A stretch of DNA of 64,000 bases, taken from NCBI RefSeq assembly GCF_003143755.1, contig NZ_QFRI01000001.1:952051-1016050 (forward strand), read 5' to 3'. Of this stretch, positions 25,316-34,615 are shown in pieces; positions within the stretch are counted from its first letter, which is position 1, and each line of letters opens with the position of its first letter. Both the position numbers and the translations under genes were made by a program. The notes beneath the pieces were generated by a model. The model saw only the letters and a list, made by a program, of their open reading frames with translations. It was not told the origin of the DNA and ran no database searches. The DNA is from Algibacter marinivivus. GTDB taxonomy: Bacteria > Bacteroidota > Bacteroidia > Flavobacteriales > Flavobacteriaceae.

Positions 25316-26082
25316 TAAAGCTCTATTTCTTTAAATCCAGATGGTATTTTAAATGGAAATCTTAGCTCTTCATTCAAAGACACATTCTTCATTTCTAATT
25401 CAACAATCATTTCCTCACTAGCTTCAACAGCAATCACTTTTATAAGTTCTGGGATAATTTGTTTTTCAACATCTTGATAGGATAAATAATCAATCTGCAA
25501 ATGTCTATATTCTTTAGGTTGTGATATTTGTTGGGATTTTACTTTAAAATTAGATGGGTTTAATAAAAAGAATATTTCAAATAAATCACGCTGATTTTTT
25601 GGCTGAACTATATACGACTCATCATCAACTGAAGCTTTGTAATCACCAGTATTCATCTTATAAATTGTTTCGCCTAATAATAAATTTTGAACCTTTTCAA
25701 AATCTAATTCTGTTCCTAATAAATCGCTCAAATATTTATAATCGCCATCAAAATAGGTTTTATCTAACTTATTATAAAAACTCACTTTTTCGGGAGTTAC
25801 CAAAGCTCTAATAACAGAAAATGTAGCACTTATCCACAAAGCCTCATCCTTTTTAGCACGAAAGCTAACAGTATGTGTTTGCGACTTTCCTTTTTGAGAG
25901 TAGGTTATTTTAAGTCTAGATTGTAGTGTTTTAAAATCGGCTGCTTTTTTAGCATTTTCTTTTATCAATTGTCTAGTTGATAAATTGAAATTAGTTTCGC
26001 CATTAGGTATTGTTTTTGCAGATTTGCAATTAAACAATAAAATAGCAAATACGCCTAAAATAATTTTCGAATATATACGCAT
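25315..26082 (-). CDS. DUF4292 domain lipoprotein
   Basis: ATG at 26082 overlaps the TPR gene stop (ATGA). 255 residues with a lipoprotein signal ending LLFNC (Cys19). The body matches the Bacteroidota family DUF4292. Segments such as VSFRAKKDEALWISATFSVIRALVTPEKVSFYNK and KTYFDGDYKYLSDLLG have the alternating beta pattern of the LolA/LolB fold, so a periplasmic lipid or lipoprotein-carrying role is possible but unproven. It sits between a TPR protein and the EnvC-like protein with overlapping ends, implying tight co-expression. Confidence 0.85.
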   Translation of the reverse strand: MRIYSKIILGVFAILLFNCKSAKTIPNGETNFNLSTRQLIKENAKKAADFKTLQSRLKITYSQKGKSQTHTVSFRAKKDEALWISATFSVIRALVTPEKVSFYNKLDKTYFDGDYKYLSDLLGTELDFEKVQNLLLGETIYKMNTGDYKASVDDESYIVQPKNQRDLFEIFFLLNPSNFKVKSQQISQPKEYRHLQIDYLSYQDVEKQIIPELIKVIAVEASEEMIVELEMKNVSLNEELRFPFKIPSGFKEIEL

Positions 26083-27440
26083 CAATTTGGGGATTGTATT
26101 TGTTTTGCCTTATCACTAAACGTTTTTGCTTTGGTAGTATTGTTTAACAAGGTATAGGCTCTACTTAATTGGTTATAAAAATCAGCTTCCATTTTGGTGT
26201 CATCAATAATATAATCAAGACCGGTTTCAAGTGATTCTAAAGCCTCTTTAGGTTCATTTAACTCATTTAAAGCAACTCCGTTTATTAAATATAAAACAGG
26301 TTGTGATGGAAATAATTCAAGAGCTTCAAAACTCTTTTCTTTTGCTAAATCATACTTTTTTAAATCTAAATAAAGCAGCATCACATTCCGTAAAACCCCA
26401 AAATTATTAGGTTCTAATTTTAAAGCAGCCTCAAAATTTTCCAAAGCCTTTACTTTATCATTTTTAGCCAAATAATATTGTCCCAATTCTTCAACCGATT
26501 TACTATCGTTTGAATCACTAACCATAGCTGTAGCTTCTACTAAATCAGTTTCATACTCTGGATGTTCTTTAACAAACTTTACAAAATCTGAAAGTACTTT
26601 TACCTTTGCTTCAGGCTTAATTTCGGTACTTTTAACCACAATTTTCATAGATTCAATAGCCTTTTCTGCTTCATTATCATCCAAATAAAACTTATACAAT
26701 GCCAAATGTACAATTTGTGAATTAGGATTAATTTTTAAAAGCTCTTTTGCGGTTTCAAAAGCCTTATCCTTTTCATTATTTTCACTGTATCTAAAAATAA
26801 GCGCCAAATAATTCGATTCTTTTTCAGGATTATTTTCAACGCGACTTTCTAAATTCTTTATTTGGTCATTCTTTCGTCCTGTAGCCTCATAAATACGGTT
26901 CCTCAAAATGTCTCTACTTACAGAAACTCCAAACTCAGCATCCAAAGTGTCTAAAATCTCCAAAGCATCATCATACTTTTTGGTTTTTACATAAAGTGCT
27001 GCTAAATCTTCTTTGTAGTCTGGATGAAATCTAACCAGTTGCTTAACCGTTTTTATGGCTTTATCCGTTTCATTCTGAGACGCATAAAACCCATAAAGCT
27101 CGTCTAAAAACCACTCGTTATCAGGGTCTTTATCAACTGCTTTTTTTAAAGCCTCTTCTGCAGATCCAAAATTTTTAAGCTTATTATAACTTTTACCCAA
27201 TTCAAAATACAAAACAGGCACAGAATTATCAATGTCAATACACTTCTGCAAAGCCTCCGCAGCTCTATCATAATTCTCAATACCTTTTTGTTTTAAAGCT
27301 TCGTAGAATAACTCTTGGAATCGATCTTCATTATCTCCTAAATCGTCATCAGGTGTTTTATTAAAATCTACTTGGGCATGGTTTATCTGTGGAATAGCAA
27401 TTATTCCAAAGAAAAAAAGTATGTAAATTAATCTTTTCAT
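26082..27440 (-). CDS. Periplasmic tetratricopeptide-repeat protein
   Basis: 452 residues with a signal peptide (MKRLIYILFFFGIIAIPQINHAQ). About ten TPR-like helix pairs follow throughout (for example NYDRAAEALQKCIDIDNSVP, PVLYFELGKSYNKLKNFGSA, FGVLRNVMLLYLDLKKYDLA). TPR arrays hold protein complexes; the partner is likely the DUF4292 lipoprotein and the EnvC-like protein encoded downstream with overlapping start/stop codons. A TTTGGGCG repeat copy lies just upstream, so the promoter is not obvious. Confidence 0.88.
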   Translation of the reverse strand: MKRLIYILFFFGIIAIPQINHAQVDFNKTPDDDLGDNEDRFQELFYEALKQKGIENYDRAAEALQKCIDIDNSVPVLYFELGKSYNKLKNFGSAEEALKKAVDKDPDNEWFLDELYGFYASQNETDKAIKTVKQLVRFHPDYKEDLAALYVKTKKYDDALEILDTLDAEFGVSVSRDILRNRIYEATGRKNDQIKNLESRVENNPEKESNYLALIFRYSENNEKDKAFETAKELLKINPNSQIVHLALYKFYLDDNEAEKAIESMKIVVKSTEIKPEAKVKVLSDFVKFVKEHPEYETDLVEATAMVSDSNDSKSVEELGQYYLAKNDKVKALENFEAALKLEPNNFGVLRNVMLLYLDLKKYDLAKEKSFEALELFPSQPVLYLINGVALNELNEPKEALESLETGLDYIIDDTKMEADFYNQLSRAYTLLNNTTKAKTFSDKAKQIQSPN

Positions 27441-27449
27441 TACATATTG

Positions 27450-27540
27450 TTTTGGGCGTTACCCACAAGGGGTCGGGCTTTCACTACTCAATCCCTCCTG
27501 CGTCGGGGATTTCAAACATGCCGTTCAATCCCTAACGCAA
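27450..27540 (+). repeat. TTTGGGCG intergenic repeat, copy C
   Basis: TTTTGGGCGTTACCCACAAGG through GGGTCGGGCTTTC to a right end with CAATCCCTAACGCAA. It is the clearest match to copy B and lies between two minus-strand genes, immediately before the TPR gene start. Confidence 0.85.
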
Positions 27541-27590
27541 CCATCCTCAAACATTAGGCTTGCATCTGGCTTTATTTTATCAGCTTAGAG

Positions 27591-27611
27591 ATTCCTTTTT
27601 TCAAAAGGAAT
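27591..27611. repeat. Palindrome after the nucleotidyltransferase gene
   Basis: ATTCCTTTT-TTC-AAAAGGAAT, a 9-bp perfect stem ending 1 nt past the stop at 27613. It shares the ATTCC/GGAAT ends of the REP-like family. There is no T run on the minus strand, so it is better seen as a repeat or mRNA end-stabilising hairpin than a classic terminator. Confidence 0.5.
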
Positions 27612-27612
27612 T

Positions 27613-28632
27613 TTATTCTAATACAGAATAATCACCTATACTTATGCTAGTAAACTCACCGTTGTACTTAACGTTATTACCAATCATAGCATTGTCTAAA
27701 TTAGCATTTTTAATGCTTGTATTCGTCTGAATTAAGCTATTTTTAACTGTAGAGTTTTCAATAACCGTACCATTTCCAACAGAAACAAACGGACCAATAG
27801 TTGTGTTTTTCAACACCACATTTTCACCAATAAAACAAGGTTCAATAATGTTGGCATTATCCAATTTAGCCGAAGATGCTACTAATTGCTCCTCGCCATC
27901 AGCTTTTAAAAAACCTAACATACGTTGGTTGGTTTCAATAGTTATGGCTTTATTTCCACAGTCCATCCATTCGTCAACCGTTCCTGTTTTAAACACTTTA
28001 CCATCAGCCATCATACGCTTAATACCATCATTAATTTGGTATTCGCCACCATTCATAATATTTTCATCCAAGATTCCTTGAAGCTTTCCTTTTAAAACCG
28101 CTACATCTTTAAAATAGTAAATACCAATCACCGCTTGGTCTGAAACAAATGCTTCTGGTTTTTCAACTAACTCTATTATTTCATCATTGTCATTTAACTT
28201 AACCACACCATAAGCTTCAGGGTTCTCAACTTGTTTTGTCCAAATAACGCTATCTGCCGTTGGGTCTAAATCAAATTCAGCTCTAATCAAGGTGTCTGCA
28301 TAAGCAATTACTGCTGGTCCTGATAAAGATGGTTTTGCACACATAATAGCATGACCAGTTCCAAGCGGTTTATCTTGCCTATAAATTGATGCTTTTGCAC
28401 CTAAATCAGTAGCCAATTTTTCTAAACTTGAAACCACCTCGTCTCCAAACCACGCTGGATCACCTAAAACAAAAGCAATTTCATCAATGGGTTGTTTTAA
28501 AACTTTGGCGATATCTTTTACCAGTCTGTGAACAATTGGTTGTCCTGCAACAGGAATTAATGGTTTTGGTACTGTTAAACTGTGCGGTCTAAGGCGAGAT
28601 CCTCTGCCTGCCATTGGGACTATTATTTTCAT
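27613..28632 (-). CDS. Sugar-phosphate nucleotidyltransferase with left-handed beta-helix
   Basis: 339 residues. The N-terminal nucleotidyltransferase motif GRGSRLRPHSLTVPKPLIP (about 9-27) binds NTP. The middle has the sugar-binding GVVKLNDNDEIIELVEKPE. Residues 250-339 are hexapeptide-like repeats (NANIIEPCFIGENVVLKNT, IGPFVSVGNGTVIENS), giving a beta-helix tail. The family makes NDP-sugars such as dTDP-glucose, UDP-GlcNAc or GDP-mannose. The exact substrate cannot be read, and the helix could also serve acetyl transfer. In the same direction as dut and a flippase. Confidence 0.88.
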   Translation of the reverse strand: MKIIVPMAGRGSRLRPHSLTVPKPLIPVAGQPIVHRLVKDIAKVLKQPIDEIAFVLGDPAWFGDEVVSSLEKLATDLGAKASIYRQDKPLGTGHAIMCAKPSLSGPAVIAYADTLIRAEFDLDPTADSVIWTKQVENPEAYGVVKLNDNDEIIELVEKPEAFVSDQAVIGIYYFKDVAVLKGKLQGILDENIMNGGEYQINDGIKRMMADGKVFKTGTVDEWMDCGNKAITIETNQRMLGFLKADGEEQLVASSAKLDNANIIEPCFIGENVVLKNTTIGPFVSVGNGTVIENSTVKNSLIQTNTSIKNANLDNAMIGNNVKYNGEFTSISIGDYSVLE

Positions 28633-28725
28633 TTTTTTAATTAATCGTTTGTGTGTTTATTCGTTTTGCCACGAATTCACTAATATTTTATAATTCTGAT
28701 ATCAAAAATCGTTAATCGTAATTCA

Positions 28726-29160
28726 TTACTTAGTTCCTGTACTTCCAAAACCTCCTTCACCTCTTTCTGTTGAAGATAATTCATCAACTTGAACCCATTC
28801 CGCACGTTCATGTTTTGCAATAACTAATTGAGCTATACGCTCGCCGTTATTTATAGTAAAATCCTCATTTGAAAGATTTACTAAAATCACTCCTATTTCG
28901 CCTCTATAATCAGCATCAATAGTTCCAGGAGCATTTAGCACTGTAATGCCTTTTTTAGCGGCTAATCCACTTCTTGGACGTACTTGGGCTTCAATGCCAA
29001 CTGGAAGCTCTATAAATAGACCAGTACCTACAATACTGCGTTCTAGAGGCTTTAAAACTCTTGATTCTGATATATTAGCACGTAAATCCATTCCTGCCGA
29101 AGCTAATGTCTCATAATGCGGTAAATCATGATTGGATTTATTGATTATTTTAATTTCCAT
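28726..29160 (-). CDS. dut: dUTP diphosphatase
   Basis: A 144-residue trimeric dUTPase hydrolysing dUTP to dUMP and pyrophosphate. All five motifs are visible: AGMDLRAN (motif I), [10 protein letters not shown] (motifs II/III region), [21 protein letters not shown], and the C-terminal GEGGFGSTG arm. It starts 1 nt after the flippase stop and is co-transcribed with it. Confidence 0.96.
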   Translation of the reverse strand: MEIKIINKSNHDLPHYETLASAGMDLRANISESRVLKPLERSIVGTGLFIELPVGIEAQVRPRSGLAAKKGITVLNAPGTIDADYRGEIGVILVNLSNEDFTINNGERIAQLVIAKHERAEWVQVDELSSTERGEGGFGSTGTK

Positions 29161-29161
29161 G

Positions 29162-30616
29162 TTATCTTTTTAATAATTCTTTTATCTGTTTTTTTTCAGA
29201 TATATACACTAAGCTCAAAAATACAATTAACATCGTTATCCCAACAAAATAATTAGCTCTAAACTGATAAAAATAGATTAACGAAAAGGCTATTGAAATT
29301 GTTAAATACAATCCAATCTTCTTCAAATTATAAGGTATGGGATAGTATTTCCTTCCAAAATAATACGAGAGCAATACCATACTACCATAAGCAGCCAAAG
29401 TTGCAATTGCTGAACCTCTGTAACTTATAATTGGAATTAACCATATATTTAGAACTAAAGTGATAATGGCTCCAACAACGGAAATATAAGCACCAAACTT
29501 GGTACGATCTGTTATTTTATACCAAACAGAAAGGTTGTGATAAATACCCAAACAGAAACTCGCAATAAGAATAATAGGCACAATCCACATAGCTTCCCAA
29601 AAGGCTTCATCTCGAATTATAATCACTTTAATAAAATCTGAAAACACAACAACTGTTAATAAAATAACGGAGCCAAATACAACAAAATATTCTAAAATTC
29701 TAGCATAGTTTTTCTGCGGATTTTTGCTTTTTGCATGACTAAAAAAATAAGGTTCTATCCCTAAACGAAAAGCGGTAGCAAACAACGTCATAAATAACGC
29801 CAACTTATAGCATGCTGAAAACATGCCAACTTCATCTTCAGGGTTTTCAGCAGTCGACAAACTACTATCTAGTAAAATACGATTAAAAGTTTCAATAGTT
29901 GTATAAGCTAAACCTGCCACTAATACAGGAAGCGCATAACGCAACATTTGTTTCCATAGTATGGTATTGAATACATATTTGATTTTTCCGTAAAACGACA
30001 ACATTAAAACAAGTGTAATACCACTTGCAAAGAGATTAGCAATAAGCACATAACTGATTTCAAAATCTGGCTTATAAATTGACGCGAATACATCATTTTG
30101 TTTTGCCAAATCAGTTAAGAGCAAAAAGAAAAATAAATTAAGCCCTATATTGATTGCGACATTTGTAATTTTTATAATCGCATATTTCATAGGTTTTGCT
30201 TTAGCACGTAACCAAGCAAAAGGGATTATGACCAATGCATCTAAAAGTAAAATCCAAAGCACAAAATTAATATGTTTTACTTCTATATCAGTAACTTCAG
30301 CAATTTGATTTTTAAAAACAAACGCTAAAATAAATATGGTAAGTGATGTGAAAATGATTGATAATGTCGATGTTCCAACAACTTTATCTTGGTCATCCTC
30401 CTTATTAAAAAAACGAAAAAAAGCCGTCTCCATTCCGTATGCCAAAATCACATTAAATATAGCAAACCACGAAAATATAATAGAGACTTTACCGTAAACG
30501 CCAACAGCCATTACCTCTGTATAGAGTGGTGTAAGTAAAAAGGTTAGCATTCTGGGTAGTACAGTAGCTAAGCCATAAATAAAGGTTTGTTTGAAAAGTG
30601 ATTTAAATGCGCTCAA
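29162..30616 (-). CDS. Polysaccharide flippase (Wzx / MVF-type membrane protein)
   Basis: 484 residues with about 14 hydrophobic helices and the N-terminal pattern [30 protein letters not shown] of oligosaccharide flippases. The family moves undecaprenyl-linked oligosaccharides across the inner membrane. It lies upstream of dut and a sugar nucleotidyltransferase and is far from the large polysaccharide cluster of the window, so its glycan partner is open. A TATTTTTA sequence on the minus strand (30637-30644) may be its -7 box, just after the ATPase operon terminator. Confidence 0.88.
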   Translation of the reverse strand: MSAFKSLFKQTFIYGLATVLPRMLTFLLTPLYTEVMAVGVYGKVSIIFSWFAIFNVILAYGMETAFFRFFNKEDDQDKVVGTSTLSIIFTSLTIFILAFVFKNQIAEVTDIEVKHINFVLWILLLDALVIIPFAWLRAKAKPMKYAIIKITNVAINIGLNLFFFLLLTDLAKQNDVFASIYKPDFEISYVLIANLFASGITLVLMLSFYGKIKYVFNTILWKQMLRYALPVLVAGLAYTTIETFNRILLDSSLSTAENPEDEVGMFSACYKLALFMTLFATAFRLGIEPYFFSHAKSKNPQKNYARILEYFVVFGSVILLTVVVFSDFIKVIIIRDEAFWEAMWIVPIILIASFCLGIYHNLSVWYKITDRTKFGAYISVVGAIITLVLNIWLIPIISYRGSAIATLAAYGSMVLLSYYFGRKYYPIPYNLKKIGLYLTISIAFSLIYFYQFRANYFVGITMLIVFLSLVYISEKKQIKELLKR

Positions 30617-30652
30617 AAGTGCGTTTTTTGATATGCTAAAAATAGGGCTTTT

Positions 30653-30687
30653 AAAACAAAAAAACCTAACTCGCTAAAGTTAGGTTT
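30653..30687 (-). terminator. Terminator of the ATP synthase operon
   Basis: On the minus strand, AAACCTAAC, an 8-nt loop, GTTAGGTTT (plus-strand arms 30662-30670 and 30679-30687), followed by TTTTTTG. It lies 39 nt after the atpG stop. Confidence 0.88.
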
Positions 30688-30706
30688 ATATATTTTGAAT
30701 GAGACC

Positions 30707-30720
30707 CCTGTCTTCACAGG
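30707..30720. repeat. REP-like palindrome after atpG
   Basis: CCTGT-CTTC-ACAGG, a shortened member of the family, 6 nt after the atpG stop and before the operon terminator. Confidence 0.55.
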
Positions 30721-30726
30721 AACTTA

Positions 30727-31587
30727 TTAATTATTCAAAGCTTCTGCACCACCAACAATCTCAAGGATTTCATTGGTAATGGCTGCTTGACGCGCTTTGT
30801 TATATGTTAATTTAAGTTGATCTCTTAATTCAGTTGCATTATCAGTTGCTTTATGCATTGCCGTCATACGTGCTCCATGTTCAGACGCAAAAGAATCTCT
30901 AATACCTTTATATAATTGTGTTTTTAAAGACTTAGGAATCAATTCTTCAACGATTTCTAATTTCGATGGTTCGAAAATATAATCTGCATTAGCATTAGCT
31001 TCTCCTTCAACAGGAACGATAGGTAAAAACTGCTCAGTCATTACAATTTGAGTGGCAGCATTTTTGAATTTGTTATATACAATTTCAATTTTATCAAATT
31101 CACCAGCAACAAATTTATCCATTAAAAGTTGAGCGATTTCAGCAACATTATCAAAAGTTAAATCATCATAGACTTCACTTTTATTATCGATAACGTTATT
31201 AGTCTTTTTAAACGCATCATTGGCTTTTTTACCAATAGTTAAATAAGATACTTCTTGATTTGCATACGTTTCAGAAACTAATCTGTTAACCTCTTTGATG
31301 ATGTTTGAATTAAAAGCACCTGCTAAACCTCTGTTTGAAGTTATCGGAACAATCAATACTTTTTTCAACTCGCGTTGTTCAGAATATGCACTTCCAGAAT
31401 CTGCATCAAGTGTAGCACTTAAACTTTGTAAAAGCTCAGTTAACTTATCCGCATAAGGACGCATTGCTGTAATAGCATCTTGAGCCTTCTTTAACTTTGC
31501 AGCAGATACCATTTTCATGGCACTGGTAATCTGCATCGTAGAAGATACTGATGATATTCTGTTACGTATTTCTTTTAAGTTAGCCAT
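30727..31587 (-). CDS. atpG: F1-ATPase gamma subunit
   Basis: 286 residues forming the rotating central stalk of F1. The N-terminal coiled helix MANLKEIRNRISSVSSTMQITSAMKMVSAAKL and the C-terminal helix ELRDQLKLTYNKARQAAITNEILEIVGGAEAL are typical. It is last in the operon. The 54-nt gap to atpA holds a decayed ATTCC...GGAAT palindrome (31609-31630) ending about 21 nt before this ATG. Confidence 0.98.
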   Translation of the reverse strand: MANLKEIRNRISSVSSTMQITSAMKMVSAAKLKKAQDAITAMRPYADKLTELLQSLSATLDADSGSAYSEQRELKKVLIVPITSNRGLAGAFNSNIIKEVNRLVSETYANQEVSYLTIGKKANDAFKKTNNVIDNKSEVYDDLTFDNVAEIAQLLMDKFVAGEFDKIEIVYNKFKNAATQIVMTEQFLPIVPVEGEANANADYIFEPSKLEIVEELIPKSLKTQLYKGIRDSFASEHGARMTAMHKATDNATELRDQLKLTYNKARQAAITNEILEIVGGAEALNN

Positions 31588-31641
31588 ATTTTAAAATATG
31601 AAATAAAGATTCCCTCTTTTACAAAGGAATATTAATTATGC

Positions 31642-33216
31642 TTAATACTTACCTGATAAATCTTTAGCTACAGTTGTTAATGTATCTGTAACTTCATCAG
31701 TTAATTTTCCTGCTTTTAAAGTATCTAAAATACCTCTGTGTTTAGCGTTTAAGAATTCAATGAAATCTCTTTCAAATTCTTTTACTTTATTTACAGGAAC
31801 GTCTTTTAATAAGTTTTTAGATCCAGCATAAATAATTGCTACCTGATCTTCAACTGTAAACGGATCATTTTGAGCTTGTTTTAAAATCTCAACGTTACGT
31901 TTACCTTTTTCAATTACATTTAAAGTAACCGCATCTAAATCTGAACCAAACTTCGCGAAAGCTTCTAACTCACGGAATTGTGCTTGATCTAATTTTAACG
32001 TACCTGATACTTTTTTCATTGATTTAATCTGTGCGTTACCACCAACACGAGATACCGAAATACCTACGTTAATTGCTGGACGTACACCAGAGTTAAATAA
32101 ATCTCCATCTAAGAAAATTTGCCCATCTGTAATCGAAATTACATTCGTTGGAATATATGCAGAAACGTCACCCGCTTGTGTTTCAATAATTGGTAAAGCT
32201 GTTAGAGAACCTCCACCTTTCACTAATGGTTTTAGTGAATCTGGTAAATCGTTCATATCCTTAGCAATATCATCATCATTAATAACTTTCGCAGAACGCT
32301 CTAATAAACGAGAGTGTAAGTAGAAAACGTCACCTGGGTACGCCTCACGTCCTGGTGGACGACGTAATAATAAAGATACCTCACGGTAAGCTACCGCTTG
32401 TTTAGATAAATCATCATAAATGATTAATGCTGGACGACCAGTATCTCTAAAATACTCACCAATTGCAGCACCCGCCATAGGAGCGTATACTTGCATTGGA
32501 GCAGGATCAGATGCATTTGCTGCTACAATAGTTGTATAAGCTAATGCGCCTTTTTCTTCTAATACTTTAGCAATGTTTGCTACTGTAGATGCTTTTTGAC
32601 CTACAGCAACATATATACAATATACAGGCTCGCCTGCATCGTAAAATTCTTTTTGATTTAAGATGGTATCAATACAAACTGTTGTTTTACCGGTTTGACG
32701 GTCACCAATAACCAACTCACGTTGTCCACGACCTACAGGAATCATAGCATCAATAGATTTGATACCTGTTTGTAATGGTTCAGTTACTGGCTCACGGAAG
32801 ATAACACCAGGTGCTTTACGCTCTAGTGGCATTTCGTAAGTTTTTCCAGAAATTGGTCCTTTACCATCAATAGGGTTACCTAAAGTGTCAACCACACGAC
32901 CAACAATACCTTCACCTACATTGATAGAAGCAATACGTCCTGTACGTTTTACAGTAGATCCTTCTTTTACACCAGATGAACCTCCTAATAATACAATACC
33001 AACATTATCTTCTTCAAGGTTAAGTACAATACCTTCTAATCCGCCTTCGAATTCTACTAACTCACCATATTGTGCGTTAGATAATCCGTAAGCACGAACG
33101 ATACCATCACCTACAGTTAATACAGTTCCTACTTCATCTAATGAAGCGCTTGCTTCAAAACCTGAAAGTTGTTTTTTTAAGATTGCTGATATTTCAGCTG
33201 GTTTTACTTCTGCCAT
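31642..33216 (-). CDS. atpA: F1-ATPase alpha subunit
   Basis: 524 residues; the non-catalytic nucleotide-binding subunit of F1. Walker [10 protein letters not shown] (about 170-178), [16 protein letters not shown] and the [16 protein letters not shown] segment are present. The catalytic beta subunit (atpD) is not in this window, which fits the split atp operons of Bacteroidota. Between atpH and atpG in the same direction. Confidence 0.98.
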   Translation of the reverse strand: MAEVKPAEISAILKKQLSGFEASASLDEVGTVLTVGDGIVRAYGLSNAQYGELVEFEGGLEGIVLNLEEDNVGIVLLGGSSGVKEGSTVKRTGRIASINVGEGIVGRVVDTLGNPIDGKGPISGKTYEMPLERKAPGVIFREPVTEPLQTGIKSIDAMIPVGRGQRELVIGDRQTGKTTVCIDTILNQKEFYDAGEPVYCIYVAVGQKASTVANIAKVLEEKGALAYTTIVAANASDPAPMQVYAPMAGAAIGEYFRDTGRPALIIYDDLSKQAVAYREVSLLLRRPPGREAYPGDVFYLHSRLLERSAKVINDDDIAKDMNDLPDSLKPLVKGGGSLTALPIIETQAGDVSAYIPTNVISITDGQIFLDGDLFNSGVRPAINVGISVSRVGGNAQIKSMKKVSGTLKLDQAQFRELEAFAKFGSDLDAVTLNVIEKGKRNVEILKQAQNDPFTVEDQVAIIYAGSKNLLKDVPVNKVKEFERDFIEFLNAKHRGILDTLKAGKLTDEVTDTLTTVAKDLSGKY

Positions 33217-33247
33217 CTTAGTTATTTATTTAGACCTTTTAAAGATC

Positions 33248-33784
33248 TTAGTTTAATGTAAATTCTTGTTTTAATTTATTTAGTTGATTAGCAACACTTG
33301 CGTTGTATTGCACATCTCCTATACGTAAAATGAAACCACCTAAAATGCTTTCATCTATTATGTTTTCTACCTCAACATTTTTACCTGTAAGTGCTTTAGC
33401 TTTTGCTAAAACTTTCTTCTTTAAATCTGCTGACAACGCTACAGCTGTTGTAACTGTTGCTATTTGGATACCTTTAGACTCATCAAATAACTGATTATAT
33501 TTTGAAGCCACATGACCTAAAATATCAATTCGATTATTAGCCATTAAAGTATCTATTAAGCTTAAAGTTGTTTTATTAGATTTTTTAAATACCTCTAATA
33601 AAACTGCTTTTTTATCTGAAGAAGGAATTACAGGACTTTGAAGCGCATCACTTAACTCTTTGTTGTCCACAACAGTATCAGCTATTAGCTTCATATCTTC
33701 ATTTACAGTATCTGCTGCATTTTGATCTGATGCTAAACTTAATAATGCTTTCGCGTAACGTATTGCTGCTCTTGCTCCTGCCAT
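33248..33784 (-). CDS. atpH: F1-ATPase delta subunit
   Basis: 178 residues linking the peripheral stalk to the top of F1. The N-terminal AIRYAKALLSLASDQN and the C-terminal ESILGGFILRIGDVQYNASVANQLNKLKQEF motifs match the OSCP/delta family. 6 nt after atpF and 31 nt before atpA. Confidence 0.97.
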   Translation of the reverse strand: MAGARAAIRYAKALLSLASDQNAADTVNEDMKLIADTVVDNKELSDALQSPVIPSSDKKAVLLEVFKKSNKTTLSLIDTLMANNRIDILGHVASKYNQLFDESKGIQIATVTTAVALSADLKKKVLAKAKALTGKNVEVENIIDESILGGFILRIGDVQYNASVANQLNKLKQEFTLN

Positions 33785-33790
33785 TATATC

Positions 33791-34291
33791 TTATTTTAAA
33801 GATTTTTCAGCTAACATAGTTTCAACCAATTGCAATTGCTTGTCTTTGTTAGATAATTCAGTACGTACTACTTTTTCAGCTATTTCTACTGATAAGTTAG
33901 CTACTTGAGATTTTAATTCTGCAATAGCAGCTTTCTTTTCAGATTCGATAGATGCTTGAGCTTGAGCTACTAACTTTGAAGCACTTTCGCTAGCTTCAGC
34001 TTTTGCATCCTCAATCATTTTGTTTTTCATCTCACGAGCATCTTTTAACATAGCTTCACGCTCTGCTCTAGCTTCTTTTAATAACTTCTCGTTATCTGCT
34101 TGAAGGTTTTGCATTTCTAATTTTGCTTTTTCAGCAGAATCTAATGCATTTTTAATACCTTCTTCTCTGTCATTAACTGAATCTAAAATTGGTTTCCAAG
34201 CAAATTTTCTTAATAAGAATACCAATGCCAAAAACAACACTGCTTGCCAAAAAAACAATCCTAATGAAAAGTCTTCGAATAATTTTCCCAT
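33791..34291 (-). CDS. atpF: F0 ATP synthase subunit b
   Basis: 166 residues. One N-terminal transmembrane helix (about 8-26, LGLFFWQAVLFLALVFLL) is followed by a long Ala/Glu/Lys-rich helix that dimerises to form the peripheral stalk. It is separated from atpE by an 80-nt gap containing a strong 11-bp hairpin. Confidence 0.97.
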   Translation of the reverse strand: MGKLFEDFSLGLFFWQAVLFLALVFLLRKFAWKPILDSVNDREEGIKNALDSAEKAKLEMQNLQADNEKLLKEARAEREAMLKDAREMKNKMIEDAKAEASESASKLVAQAQASIESEKKAAIAELKSQVANLSVEIAEKVVRTELSNKDKQLQLVETMLAEKSLK

Positions 34292-34332
34292 AATAATTTA
34301 AATTTCTAAAAAACTTATGTTTAACTAAAAGA

Positions 34333-34359
34333 ACAGCTATAACCAACCGTTATAGCTGT
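34333..34359 (-). promoter_or_regulatory. Intercistronic hairpin between atpE and atpF
   Basis: ACAGCTATAAC (34333-34343), loop CAACC, GTTATAGCTGT (34349-34359): a perfect 11-bp stem 12 nt after the atpE stop. On the minus strand it is followed by TTCTTTTAG, only a weak T tract. Its place suggests partial termination or protection of the atpE mRNA end. Confidence 0.7.
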
Positions 34360-34371
34360 ATCTTGTTTGTA

Positions 34372-34563
34372 TTATACTGCGAATAATGCAGCAAATCCAA
34401 TACCTTCAATTAAGGCTGCTGCAATAAGCATAGCCGTTTGAATTTTTCCTGTAGCTTCAGGTTGACGAGCGATAGCCTCCATAGCAGAACCACCGATTCT
34501 ACCAATTCCTATACCTGCTCCAATTACTACTAAACCTGCACCTACGATAGCTGGAATTTCCAT
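34372..34563 (-). CDS. atpE: F0 ATP synthase subunit c
   Basis: A 63-residue hairpin of two transmembrane helices forming the proton-driven ring. The GIGIGRIGGSAMEAIARQPE loop is typical and the ion-binding carboxylate is E53 (ALIEGIGF). The first helix lacks the Gln of Na+-type rings, so H+ coupling is expected. Many copies per complex are needed; the hairpin downstream may raise its expression over atpF. Confidence 0.97.
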   Translation of the reverse strand: MEIPAIVGAGLVVIGAGIGIGRIGGSAMEAIARQPEATGKIQTAMLIAAALIEGIGFAALFAV

Positions 34564-34615
34564 AATATATATATTAAATTAATTAAACATTCAATTTATA
34601 AAAATCATCAATAAA

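Noticed and set aside
31609-31630. ATTCC...GGAAT between atpA and atpG as a full family member
   Set aside because: Arms pair for only 5 bp with a 12-nt loop, so it is listed as a decayed copy in the findings and not as a separate feature.
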